Shown here: one piece after another, positions 31,055-38,403 of the stretch
Layout: each line of letters begins with the position of its first letter
Position numbering within the stretch: position 1 is the stretch's first letter
DNA from: Actinomycetes bacterium
GTDB lineage: Bacteria; Actinomycetota; Coriobacteriia; Coriobacteriales; Eggerthellaceae
Direction of reading: 5' to 3'
Length of the DNA stretch: 64,000 nt
Assembly (NCBI GenBank): GCA_023460315.1
Contig: JAEWQO010000113.1
Coordinates: forward strand, 41,918-105,917
Notes under the pieces: generated by a model
What the model was told of the DNA's origin: nothing
The model's input: the letters and a program-made list of their open reading frames with translations, nothing else
Database searches by the model: none
Program-made: the position numbers and the translations under genes

Positions 31055-33757
31055 GTGACGAAGAAACTGTTGATGGGGAACGAGGCGTTCGCGCATGCGG
31101 CGCTTGAGGCCGGGGTGCGCGTGGTGGCCGGCTATCCGGGAACTCCCTCGTCAGAGCTTGTCGAGACCATCGCGAAACTCCATGCGAGCGGTGCCGCTCG
31201 CGGCGTGCATGTGGAGTGGTCGACGAATGAGAAGAGTGCTCTGGAGTTGTTGGCCGGAGCGTCCTACGCCGGTGCGCGCTGCCTGTTCACCTGCAAGCAG
31301 GTGGGACTCAACGTGGCAAGCGATGCCCTGATGAGTTTGAACTATGTGGGCGTGAAGGGTGGTCTGGTGCTTTTCGTTGCGGACGATCCGGGGCCCATTT
31401 CGTCCCAGACTGAGCAGGACACACGTCGTTTCGCCGCCTTTGCGAAGGTTCCCGTGCTTGATCCGTCGACGCCCGAAGAGGGCTTTGCCATGATGAAAGT
31501 CGCCTTCGACCTGTCCGAACGTTACTGTACTCCCGTCATAGTGCGTCCCACGACACGAATCAATCATGCATCGACCTTCTTTGAGGTGGCCGATGTCACC
31601 GAGGCCCGTCCTGTTCCTCCCGAGGGGTTTGAGCGTGATCCGAAGTGGGTCATCTTTCCGCGTCGCGCCTATGAGGCGCATGGCGAGATCAACGAGCGTT
31701 TGCCCAAGATCGCACGCGACTTTGCGTCCGATCCTTCGCTTGTGCGGTTCAACCCAGGATTCGAGGGAGGGGCTGCAGCCGTTTCGCTTCCACTACGCCA
31801 GCAGGCGTTTGGGGAAAACGATCGCGGGAACGCCCTGTCCGCAAGTACGGAAACACAAACAGATGTTTCACGTGAAACATCTTCGGCGAAAATCACAACG
31901 GACCATGCCGCATCCGCTGCGCCCGCCCCCACGCCCGCTCCCGCATGCGCTCCCGCCCCCGCATGTGCAGATGCAACCGCACCGGTCTCCTCATCCGCAA
32001 CCATAGAGACGCCCGCCCTCACGTCCGCATCCGCATCCGCAGCGCTATCCGTGGCCGCAACCGGTGCCGCATGCGCCCTCACGTCCGCATCCACACCCCG
32101 GCATGCGTCCGCAGCCCCGTCCGCATCCGTCCCCACTTCAGCTGCTGAGGCCTTCGGCGTCCGTGAAGCTGCGGAGACATCTGCGGCTGCCTCGACAGTT
32201 GGAGCGGATGTTGAAACACAAACAGATGTTTCACGTGAAACATCGAGAGCCGCGATCACGTGTCCTTCTTTTTCGGAAAGCTGCCAAGAGGCGTTTTCCG
32301 AAGGCGCAGCGTCCATCCGAAGCGCGGGAATGCTGCCAAGTGAGCCGAGAGGCGAGGCGCGCGACCACGTGCGTGGTTCTGAGCTTTATGTGCTAGGCAA
32401 GGAGTCGAAGCGTGAAGACGACGGGCATGGCGCGCCGGGCGATGCGGTGACGTGGACGGGACGATCGTCCGTCCGGCACGGCATCGTTGCAGGAGGCGTG
32501 TCAGCTGCCTATGCGCGAGAAGCGCTGCGCGAGGTGGAGCGGCGGGCTGCCGATCAGGGCATCGTTGTCCCTCCCTATCGGTTTCTTCAGGTGGGCACTC
32601 CGTATCCCTTTCCCGACGAGGTCGTCAAGCCGTTTGTGCAGGGTCTTGACGAGGTGCTTGTGATAGAAGAGCTTGATCACGTGCTGGAGGATGGCCTGCT
32701 TGTCCTTGCTGGACGCCTGCATGCGTCTTTCGACGTGAAGGGGCGCCTCACGGGCGATGCCCGTGATCGCGGCGAGAACGATGTCGCTGACATCAGAGAT
32801 CGTCTTGCTCGGTTTCTTGGGGTGCCCGCAGTGTCGTCTCCGGCACCGGTGGCCAGCTACGATGCGCCTGCCGACGATCCGCTGCCCCTTCGCCCGCCGA
32901 TTCTGTGCGCCGGATGTCCTCATCGGGGGAGTTTCTCTGCCGTGAAGCGGGCTCTTGGAGCAACGCCAGCCGTTTTCTGTGGAGATATCGGCTGCTACAC
33001 CTTGGGCAACGCCAAGCCGCTCGACGCGGTGGACACCTGCCTGTGCATGGGCGCCGGCATTACCATGGCACAGGGGTTTGCCGTTGCCGAGCCCGATAAA
33101 AAGCACGTTGCCTTTGTGGGCGACTCCACGTTTTTCGCAAGCGGGCTGCCGGGCATCGTGAACGCGGTTTACAACCGCCATGACGTGACCGTCTGCGTTC
33201 TGGACAATGCGACGACCGCCATGACCGGCTCTCAGCCACATCCGGGAACGGGGGTGACTCTCATGGGGCCGAAGAGCGTTCCTGTGTCCATAGAGCGGGT
33301 GCTCGAAGCGGTGGGTTTCACGTGCATCGTGCATGCGGATCCGCTTGATCTCGAGAATTCCGTTGCGGCGGCTTCGGAGGCCCTTGCATTCGATGGGCCG
33401 TCGGCGATCCTGTTCCAGTCGCCGTGCATACAGCTTATAAAGCCGGGCGCACCGGCTGTGGTGGATGCCGCGCTCTGCACAGGATGCAAGCGATGCATAA
33501 CTGAAATAGGATGTCCCGGCATTGGTTTTGACGGTGATGCCTCGGGCCCGAAAAGCGGCACGCGCGGTCAGGCGTTTGTGGATGTGGACCTCTGCAATGG
33601 CTGTGGACTGTGCGTGCAGATATGCCCCTTCCACGCTCTGGCCATTCCGCCCGTTTCGCCGGCGTCTCCGTCGTCGCCGTCTTCGTCGGGCATGCTGCCT
33701 GCGAGTTCGGAGCCGCCTGAGACTCCTGCGGGATCAAAAGGGGGTTCCCATGCGTAA
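31055..33757 (+). CDS. iorA: Indolepyruvate ferredoxin oxidoreductase, alpha subunit, with a long low-complexity insert
   Basis: Thiamine-diphosphate enzyme that oxidatively decarboxylates aryl 2-oxoacids to aryl-acetyl-CoA, reducing ferredoxin. Residues 1-200 are the pyrimidine-binding domain (KKLLMGNEAFAHAALEAGVRVVAGYPGTPSSE). The TPP-binding domain (~590-790) has CGDIGCYTLG, GDSTFFASGLPGI and NATTAMTGSQPHPGTG. Two [4Fe-4S] clusters are bound near the C-terminus: CTGCKRC (~808) and CNGCGLCVQICPFH (~847). The protein has 900 residues against ~600 for the family. The excess is mostly ~225 residues (about 240-470) of Ala/Pro/Ser/Thr-rich repeats between the second domain (INERLPKIARDFAS) and the GIVAGGVSAAYAREAL segment, and it contains two parS sequences. 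Start is GTG 31055. It overlaps iorB by 8 nt. Confidence 0.93.
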   Translation: MTKKLLMGNEAFAHAALEAGVRVVAGYPGTPSSELVETIAKLHASGAARGVHVEWSTNEKSALELLAGASYAGARCLFTCKQVGLNVASDALMSLNYVGVKGGLVLFVADDPGPISSQTEQDTRRFAAFAKVPVLDPSTPEEGFAMMKVAFDLSERYCTPVIVRPTTRINHASTFFEVADVTEARPVPPEGFERDPKWVIFPRRAYEAHGEINERLPKIARDFASDPSLVRFNPGFEGGAAAVSLPLRQQAFGENDRGNALSASTETQTDVSRETSSAKITTDHAASAAPAPTPAPACAPAPACADATAPVSSSATIETPALTSASASAALSVAATGAACALTSASTPRHASAAPSASVPTSAAEAFGVREAAETSAAASTVGADVETQTDVSRETSRAAITCPSFSESCQEAFSEGAASIRSAGMLPSEPRGEARDHVRGSELYVLGKESKREDDGHGAPGDAVTWTGRSSVRHGIVAGGVSAAYAREALREVERRAADQGIVVPPYRFLQVGTPYPFPDEVVKPFVQGLDEVLVIEELDHVLEDGLLVLAGRLHASFDVKGRLTGDARDRGENDVADIRDRLARFLGVPAVSSPAPVASYDAPADDPLPLRPPILCAGCPHRGSFSAVKRALGATPAVFCGDIGCYTLGNAKPLDAVDTCLCMGAGITMAQGFAVAEPDKKHVAFVGDSTFFASGLPGIVNAVYNRHDVTVCVLDNATTAMTGSQPHPGTGVTLMGPKSVPVSIERVLEAVGFTCIVHADPLDLENSVAAASEALAFDGPSAILFQSPCIQLIKPGAPAVVDAALCTGCKRCITEIGCPGIGFDGDASGPKSGTRGQAFVDVDLCNGCGLCVQICPFHALAIPPVSPASPSSPSSSGMLPASSEPPETPAGSKGGSHA
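31850..31881 (+). repeat. parS: 32-bp direct repeat, copy 1, containing parS site 2, inside iorA
   Basis: The exact parS 16-mer TGTTTCACGTGAAACA is at 31864-31879. The surrounding 32 bp are identical to 32213-32244, 363 bp (121 codons) downstream in the same reading frame. It encodes ETQTDVSRETS within the iorA insert. Confidence 0.9.
31885..32210 (+). repeat. Low-complexity hexamer-like repeats in the iorA insert
   Basis: The DNA between the two parS copies is made of short CCCGC(A/C)(C/T) and CGCATC-type repeats, read as Ala/Pro/Ser/Thr. It contrasts strongly with the conserved parts of iorA and looks like slippage-grown sequence. Confidence 0.75.
32213..32244 (+). repeat. parS: 32-bp direct repeat, copy 2, containing parS site 3, inside iorA
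   Basis: The parS 16-mer is at 32227-32242, with the same 32-bp context as copy 1 (31850-31881) and the same reading frame (ETQTDVSRETS). Confidence 0.9.
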
Positions 33758-34415
33758 TGTGCTGCTTGCGGGTGTGGGGGGCCAAGGAACGGTGCTCGCT
33801 GCGAAGGTGCTCGCCCAAGCTGCAGAGGACAAGGGCTGGCAGGTGAGAACGGCCGAGACCATCGGAATGGCGCAGCGCGGAGGAAGCGTGGTGTCCCATG
33901 TGCGCATGGGCGATGAAGGTGAAGAGGTTCTCTCCCCTTTGCTTTCGCCGGGCACGGCCGACCTCATCGTTGCTTTCGAGCCGGCCGAAGCCGCCCGTGT
34001 GGTGCCGTTTCTTGGCGTTGGCGGGACCTTGGTCACAGCCACCACGGCTCTTCAGCCGGTCACGGCCGCCCTCTCGAAAAGTCCCTATCGCGCCGAGGCG
34101 GTGATATCCCGTCTGAGGGAGCAGCTTGGTGGATCGTCGACGTTTGTCGCCGTTGATGACGGGGCTCTCTGTGCCGAAGCCGGGAGCCGCAAGGTGCTCA
34201 ATACGCTGCTTCTGGCCACCGCTTTGGCGACTGGCTGCCTTCCGCTTGACCTTGACGATCTGCGTCGAGCCATCAAGGCATGCGTGAAGCCCCGCTTCGT
34301 GGCCCTCAACCTTTCCGCCATCGATGCAGTTGATCCCGCTCGGCCTGATGGAGCAGATCCCGCTCGACGTGATGCAAGGGATCCCGCTCGACGTGACGCG
34401 GCAGATTTCGCTTGA
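33750..34415 (+). CDS. iorB: Indolepyruvate ferredoxin oxidoreductase, beta subunit
   Basis: Gamma-type (CoA/acceptor-side) subunit that pairs with IorA; 221 residues. It begins MRNVLLAGVGGQGTVLAAKVLAQAA, the glycine-rich start of the family, and has the conserved ETIGMAQRGGSVVSHVR segment and EPAEAARVVPFL. It starts 8 nt inside iorA with AAAAGGGGG upstream, so the two are coupled. The last ~30 residues are a repeat (DPARPDGADPARRDARDPARRDAADFA) from a 24-bp DNA tandem repeat and are not part of the conserved fold. Confidence 0.93.
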   Translation: MRNVLLAGVGGQGTVLAAKVLAQAAEDKGWQVRTAETIGMAQRGGSVVSHVRMGDEGEEVLSPLLSPGTADLIVAFEPAEAARVVPFLGVGGTLVTATTALQPVTAALSKSPYRAEAVISRLREQLGGSSTFVAVDDGALCAEAGSRKVLNTLLLATALATGCLPLDLDDLRRAIKACVKPRFVALNLSAIDAVDPARPDGADPARRDARDPARRDAADFA

Positions 34416-34421
34416 CGTGTG
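34330..34421 (+). repeat. 24-bp tandem repeat at the 3' end of iorB
   Basis: Four successive ~24-bp units beginning at 34330, 34354, 34378 and 34402 share ATCCCGCTCGACGTGA. The stop codon of iorB lies in the last, most diverged unit, so changes in copy number would alter the tail length by 8 residues each. Confidence 0.85.
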
Positions 34422-34451
34422 TGACCCTGGTTCAATTCCACGAGAAAAGAG

Positions 34452-35693
34452 ATGCCGATGCAGATGACCGATGATCAGTTCTCCCTTATCAAAGGGCAGT
34501 TTGCCACCTTGAAGGAGCGGTCTTCCTTCTACGCTATGAAGTTCGAGGGCATCGACCTTTCGGACGTGCAGACGCAGGAGGATTTTGAAAGGCTTCCCTT
34601 TTCGGAAAAGGATGACTTGCGCAAGGTGTATCCGCTTGGCTTGCAGGCCGTTCCTGACGACGACATCGTCCGCATCCATTCGTCTTCGGGAACGACCGGC
34701 ACTCCGGTCATCATCCCTTATACCCAGCAGGACGTGACCGACTGGGCCATACAGTTTGCCCGCTGCTATGAGATGGCGGGCATCACCAAACACGATCGCA
34801 TCCATATCACGCCAGGATATGGCCTCTGGACTGCAGGCATCGGCTTTCAGTTGGGCGCTGAGCGCTTGGGGGCCATGGCCATTCCCCTGGGACCGGGCAA
34901 CACCGACAAACAGCTGCGCATGATGCAGGACTTGAAATCGACGGTGCTTTGCGCCACCAGCTCCTATGCGCTGCTGCTGGCGGAGGCCATTGCCGAGAGG
35001 GGTATCGGCGGCAATCTCTTTTTGCGCAAAGGGGTCATCGGCAGCGAGCGTTGGGGCGACAAGATGCGTGCCCGCATTGCCAATGAACTGGGTGTCGAAC
35101 TGTATGACATCTATGGTTTGACTGAAATATACGGACCGGGCATCGGCATATCGTGCGATGAGCACAATGGCATGCATGTCTGGGACGATTATGTGTATTG
35201 CGAGATCGTCGACCCCAAGACGGGAAAGAATGTGCCTGACGGAGAGGCCGGCGAGTTGGTCCTCACGACGCTGCGCAAGCAGGGAGCCCCGCTCATTCGC
35301 TATCGCACCCACGATCTCACGCGCATCATTCCGGGAGACTGCGCCTGCGGGTCGCATCATCCCCGCATCGACATCCTCATCGGCCGCACCGACGACATGG
35401 TGAAGGTGAAGGGCGTAAACATGTTCCCCGCCCAGATAGAGGAGGTCATCAAGTTTACCGATGGCGCATCGTCGGAATATCAGGTGATGATCGACCACCT
35501 CTTTGGCAAGGACATTCTCACGGTGTTCTTTGAGACCAAGGCGACGGGCGAGGACAAGCAGAAGGTGGAAGAGGAGCTGGCGTTCATCTTCAAGGGAAAG
35601 ATCGGCTGCACGCCGGTGGCCAAGGGCGTTGCAATCGGCGAATTGCCGCGTTCTGAGAAAAAGACCCAGAGAATATTCGACAATCGCTATTAG
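34452..35693 (+). CDS. Phenylacetate-CoA ligase-like AMP-binding enzyme (PaaK family)
   Basis: A 413-residue adenylate-forming enzyme. It shows the AMP-binding core HSSSGTTGTPVIIPYT, YGLTEIYGPG, IRYRTHDLTRI, and the C-terminal DDMVKVKGVNMFP and EKKTQRIFDNR segments typical of PaaK. It lies 36 nt after iorB on the same strand. Next to iorAB, the likely job is to interconvert aryl-acetyl-CoA and the free acid, either recovering ATP from the CoA ester made by IorAB or activating the acid. Which aryl acid it prefers cannot be read from the sequence. AAAAGAG precedes the ATG. Confidence 0.9.
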   Translation: MPMQMTDDQFSLIKGQFATLKERSSFYAMKFEGIDLSDVQTQEDFERLPFSEKDDLRKVYPLGLQAVPDDDIVRIHSSSGTTGTPVIIPYTQQDVTDWAIQFARCYEMAGITKHDRIHITPGYGLWTAGIGFQLGAERLGAMAIPLGPGNTDKQLRMMQDLKSTVLCATSSYALLLAEAIAERGIGGNLFLRKGVIGSERWGDKMRARIANELGVELYDIYGLTEIYGPGIGISCDEHNGMHVWDDYVYCEIVDPKTGKNVPDGEAGELVLTTLRKQGAPLIRYRTHDLTRIIPGDCACGSHHPRIDILIGRTDDMVKVKGVNMFPAQIEEVIKFTDGASSEYQVMIDHLFGKDILTVFFETKATGEDKQKVEEELAFIFKGKIGCTPVAKGVAIGELPRSEKKTQRIFDNRY

Positions 35694-35705
35694 GACTTAT
35701 CTGAC

Positions 35706-36713
35706 GTGGATTTTTCCCTTGTTCTTGCCTATCTTCCCGCGCTGCTGTTCGGGTTGCTGTTCATACTGAATTATCGAAAGGAGCCGCGCCGGTTTCGCAA
35801 CGCGCTCTACTTTCTGCTGTTTTGCCTGTTCTTCCTGTCGGGGCTGTCCGTCCAGTTGAATGTGCCCTGGCTCATTGCCGTGGCCTTTGCATTCATCCCG
35901 CTGGGCACGGTACTGCTCGTTGTGTTTTTGCTGTTCAATGCCGTGGTGGTAGTGAGACGCGAGGGATGGTCGGTCGCCTCTGTCCTTCCTGCCCTGTTCG
36001 CGTTTTTCATCATAGCGGTTTGCATTTTGTTTCCCCTGTTCCTGGTGATGCAGGCACCTCCGCTGTTGATCATGACATCGGGGCTTCTCGTGATGGAGGG
36101 GTCCTATGTGGCGTTCACCTTTTTGGCTTTGCTGCTTTATTCGTGGCTGTACCGCCGCCTTCCGCGGCGACGCGACTACGACTATATCGTGGTTCATGGA
36201 GCGGGACTGTCCGGAACGAAGCCAACGCCCTTGTTGGCGGCCCGGCTCGACAAGGGCGTTGAGCTGTGGGAGGCTGCGGGCCGACAGGCGATTATCATCG
36301 TGTCAGGTGGTCAGGGCGAGGATGAGCCGGTGCCAGAAGCGCAGGCGATGCGGGAATATCTGGTCGACGTGCGCGGCATTCCTTCTGACGCCATCATCAT
36401 GGAGGCTCGCTCAACGAGCACAAGGGAAAACCTGCGCAACAGCAAGGGCATCATGGACGCGAGATCGGGGGTGGGCTCCTATCGTTGCGCCATCGTGACG
36501 AGCGACTACCATGTTTTCCGTGCTGCGGAATACGCTCATCAGATAGGGCTTGCCGCAGAGGGCGTGGGCAGCAAGACGGCGCGTTATTATTGGCCCACGG
36601 CGTTTATCCGCGAATATGCAGCCATCAGCGCCGATCACCGGTGGCCCTTCATCGTCTTGTTCGTGCTGTGGCTTCTGGCTGCCGTAGTCGTGCTTCTTGA
36701 ATGGTTGGGCTGA
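35706..36713 (+). CDS. YdcF/ElyC-like DUF218 membrane protein
   Basis: A 335-residue protein. The first ~155 residues contain five hydrophobic segments. The rest is a DUF218 domain: YDYIVVHGAGLSGTKPTPLLAARLDKGVELW, then IIIVSGGQGEDE, EARSTSTRENLRNSK and VTSDYHVFRAAEYA, followed by a last membrane segment. Proteins of this group (YdcF, SanA, ElyC) are linked to envelope integrity in other bacteria, but the reaction is unclear. Start is GTG 35706 with a weak AGGA. It lies 12 nt after the ligase gene. Its stop abuts the stop of the convergent gene (TGATCA). Confidence 0.85.
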   Translation: MDFSLVLAYLPALLFGLLFILNYRKEPRRFRNALYFLLFCLFFLSGLSVQLNVPWLIAVAFAFIPLGTVLLVVFLLFNAVVVVRREGWSVASVLPALFAFFIIAVCILFPLFLVMQAPPLLIMTSGLLVMEGSYVAFTFLALLLYSWLYRRLPRRRDYDYIVVHGAGLSGTKPTPLLAARLDKGVELWEAAGRQAIIIVSGGQGEDEPVPEAQAMREYLVDVRGIPSDAIIMEARSTSTRENLRNSKGIMDARSGVGSYRCAIVTSDYHVFRAAEYAHQIGLAAEGVGSKTARYYWPTAFIREYAAISADHRWPFIVLFVLWLLAAVVVLLEWLG

Positions 36714-37439
36714 TCACGCTGATATGACGAGGGGAAGGGGTTGGTCATGCCTCTCGATGGGGACCTCCGCAACCTGCTGCTCGCTGAAGGCAACTCCCAC
36801 GATGGAGGCGTCGGGACGGAGACGGGGCAGCATTCGGTCGTAGTTGCCGCCACCGTATCCAAGGCGGTTGCCTGCTGTGTCGAATGCCACCAGCGGCACG
36901 ATGACGAAGTCAAGCGATTCGGGGCCGACGCGTTCGAAACCTTCCTCCTCCAGCTCGTTGGCGGCGTAGGAATGGATCGGGTTTTTCAGGAAGGTTAAAC
37001 GTGTCTGGTTGAAGCGTTGGCGAGGCACGAGAAAGAACGACATGGCGGCGGGGGCTCCGTCGCTTTTGACCATGGCGGGAAAGCAAACGTCCCAGGCGTG
37101 TCGGTAGGCCGCTTCCACGAATGGCATCACGTCCACCTCGGCGTGCAGAGGCGCGTAGGCAGCTATGCGCATCGCCCGCCCTTGGTCGGGCACACCTGCT
37201 GACACGACCCGCCGGGGCGCTTTGCGGGGCGGAGAAGCATGAGGTGCCTGCGGCTCCGCTTGTCCGGCGCCCGCGGCTCTTTCTCCCGACCCTTCTGCCA
37301 TGGCTGCTCTTTGCAATGCCGATTCTGCCTGCTTTTCCAGCAGGTCGCAGATGATGGCGCTCTTCTCTTTTCGGCAGGCGGCAGCAAGCCCGTTGCGCCG
37401 AGCGAGTGCTTGCGTGCGTAAAAGCGTCTTGGAGTCCAT
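36714..37439 (-). CDS. 5-formyltetrahydrofolate cyclo-ligase
   Basis: ATP-dependent enzyme converting 5-formyl-THF to 5,10-methenyl-THF; 241 residues. The N-terminal basic helix (MDSKTLLRTQALARRNGL) and the C-terminal PLVAFDTAGNRLGYGGGNYDRML motif are diagnostic; the conserved AYAPLHAEVD and E/D-rich segments are present. A low-complexity stretch (~residues 45-75, rich in Ala, Gly, Pro, Arg) makes it ~45 residues longer than usual. ATG 37439 is chosen by homology; the frame stays open upstream without a good start. The gene is convergent with the DUF218 gene, with no bases between the two stop codons. Confidence 0.92.
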   Translation of the reverse strand: MDSKTLLRTQALARRNGLAAACRKEKSAIICDLLEKQAESALQRAAMAEGSGERAAGAGQAEPQAPHASPPRKAPRRVVSAGVPDQGRAMRIAAYAPLHAEVDVMPFVEAAYRHAWDVCFPAMVKSDGAPAAMSFFLVPRQRFNQTRLTFLKNPIHSYAANELEEEGFERVGPESLDFVIVPLVAFDTAGNRLGYGGGNYDRMLPRLRPDASIVGVAFSEQQVAEVPIERHDQPLPLVISA

Positions 37440-37718
37440 GGCGACAGTATAGCATCGGCCGATTCCAGGCGTTCGCTTTGCGCATGCGCGACGTGGGGGC
37501 AGCCCCTCTTTGGCAGCGCATGCCGAAGCGGTGCTGCTGGAATGGGGAAGGGATTTTGAGGGGGTCGAAGCGATGCTTTCCTCGCTGTTCTTTGCACCCT
37601 CCTTGACCCAGCCCTTTGCACTGTTCGTCGATTGGCGAATTGTGGTGTGTTTGTTCGTGCAGATTGCATATACGTAACCGTTTTCATTCGATTTGACCAG
37701 CAATCATTTTTTGTAGCT

Positions 37719-37727
37719 TGCTATAAT
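37719..37727 (+). promoter_or_regulatory. Extended -10 promoter upstream of the Rrf2 gene (TGCTATAAT)
   Basis: TGC followed by a perfect TATAAT (37722-37727). No good -35 at 17 bp; a TTGACC lies 23 bp upstream, too far. The leader before the gene would be ~180 nt. Confidence 0.6.
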
Positions 37728-37769
37728 CATTTGGCATTAGGTACACTTCACTTCGCCCCAAAACGTTTT

Positions 37770-37804
37770 ATGCGCCGGCTTGGATGAGGGAAAGATGCGC
37801 CGGC
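37770..37804 (+). repeat. Direct repeat ATGCGCCGGC, 25-bp period, in the Rrf2 leader
   Basis: Identical 10-mers at 37770-37779 and 37795-37804. They lie downstream of the promoter and could be an operator pair, for example for autorepression, but this is not shown. Confidence 0.5.
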
Positions 37805-37911
37805 CGAGTTTTTGCTGCAAGTGGGGCAGATGATGAATCGGCATATATGAACATGCTGTTTATCGGATTGGCTTTCCCTGCTCCGATACGGCGAGGAGTT
37901 AGGAGATCGAC

Positions 37912-38403
37912 GTGCTGCAACTTAAAGCTTCTACCGACTATGGTTTGCGCGCTCTACTGTACTTGGCAGCGAAGGATGCAACCTGCTCTTCAAAAGATAT
38001 CGCAGATGACATGTCTATTCCGCGAGACTATCTCATACAGCTTGCCCAGCTGCTGCGCAATGCTGGCCTCATCGAGGCCCGTCCGGGAAAGCATGGCGGC
38101 TATCGTTTGGCGAAAGACCCTTCTGACATCAGCGTGCTCCAGGTGATGCACGCGCTTGACGAGGGGATGCGGCAGCCGGCGAAGAAAAAGCGCGCACCCA
38201 GCAAGGGCGGCGCCATGGCCAAAGGCATCGATCAGGCGTACGATCTGGTCGGAGAGAGCATGGACGCCTATCTCAGCAGCCTGACCGTCAAAGTCCTCCT
38301 TGACAGTGCCAGCGCTGACGACGATGACAAGAAGAAGTTTCTGGCCGATCGCCTTGCAGAGGAAAGCCGTCGTCTGTCTCCGGGAAAGAAGACCCAGGGT
38401 TAA
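37912..38403 (+). CDS. Rrf2 family transcriptional regulator
   Basis: A 163-residue DNA-binding protein of the Rrf2 family (IscR, NsrR, CymR relatives). It begins LQLKASTDYGLRALLYLA, the typical first helix, then the winged HTH (SSKDIADDMSIPRDYLIQLAQLLRNAGLIEARPGKHGGYRLAK). The cluster-binding cysteines of IscR/NsrR are missing; the only Cys is early (TCSS), so it probably senses something other than a [2Fe-2S] cluster or works through a partner, like CymR. A Lys-rich linker (KKKRAPSKGG) and a longer C-terminus follow. Start is GTG 37912 with TTAGGAG upstream. Its stop overlaps that of the convergent transporter. Confidence 0.9.
   Translation: MLQLKASTDYGLRALLYLAAKDATCSSKDIADDMSIPRDYLIQLAQLLRNAGLIEARPGKHGGYRLAKDPSDISVLQVMHALDEGMRQPAKKKRAPSKGGAMAKGIDQAYDLVGESMDAYLSSLTVKVLLDSASADDDDKKKFLADRLAEESRRLSPGKKTQG

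Larger units (their letters stand above)
37440..37911. other. Intergenic region upstream of the Rrf2 gene
   Basis: No gene seen. It contains an extended -10 promoter (37719-37727) and two copies of ATGCGCCGGC 25 bp apart downstream of it. The left part is the presumed promoter region of the minus-strand cyclo-ligase. Confidence 0.5.

Noticed and set aside
30723..31058. 111-codon frame upstream of iorA
   Set aside because: Composition is Gly/Arg-rich with no ribosome site, and it crosses the iorA promoter.
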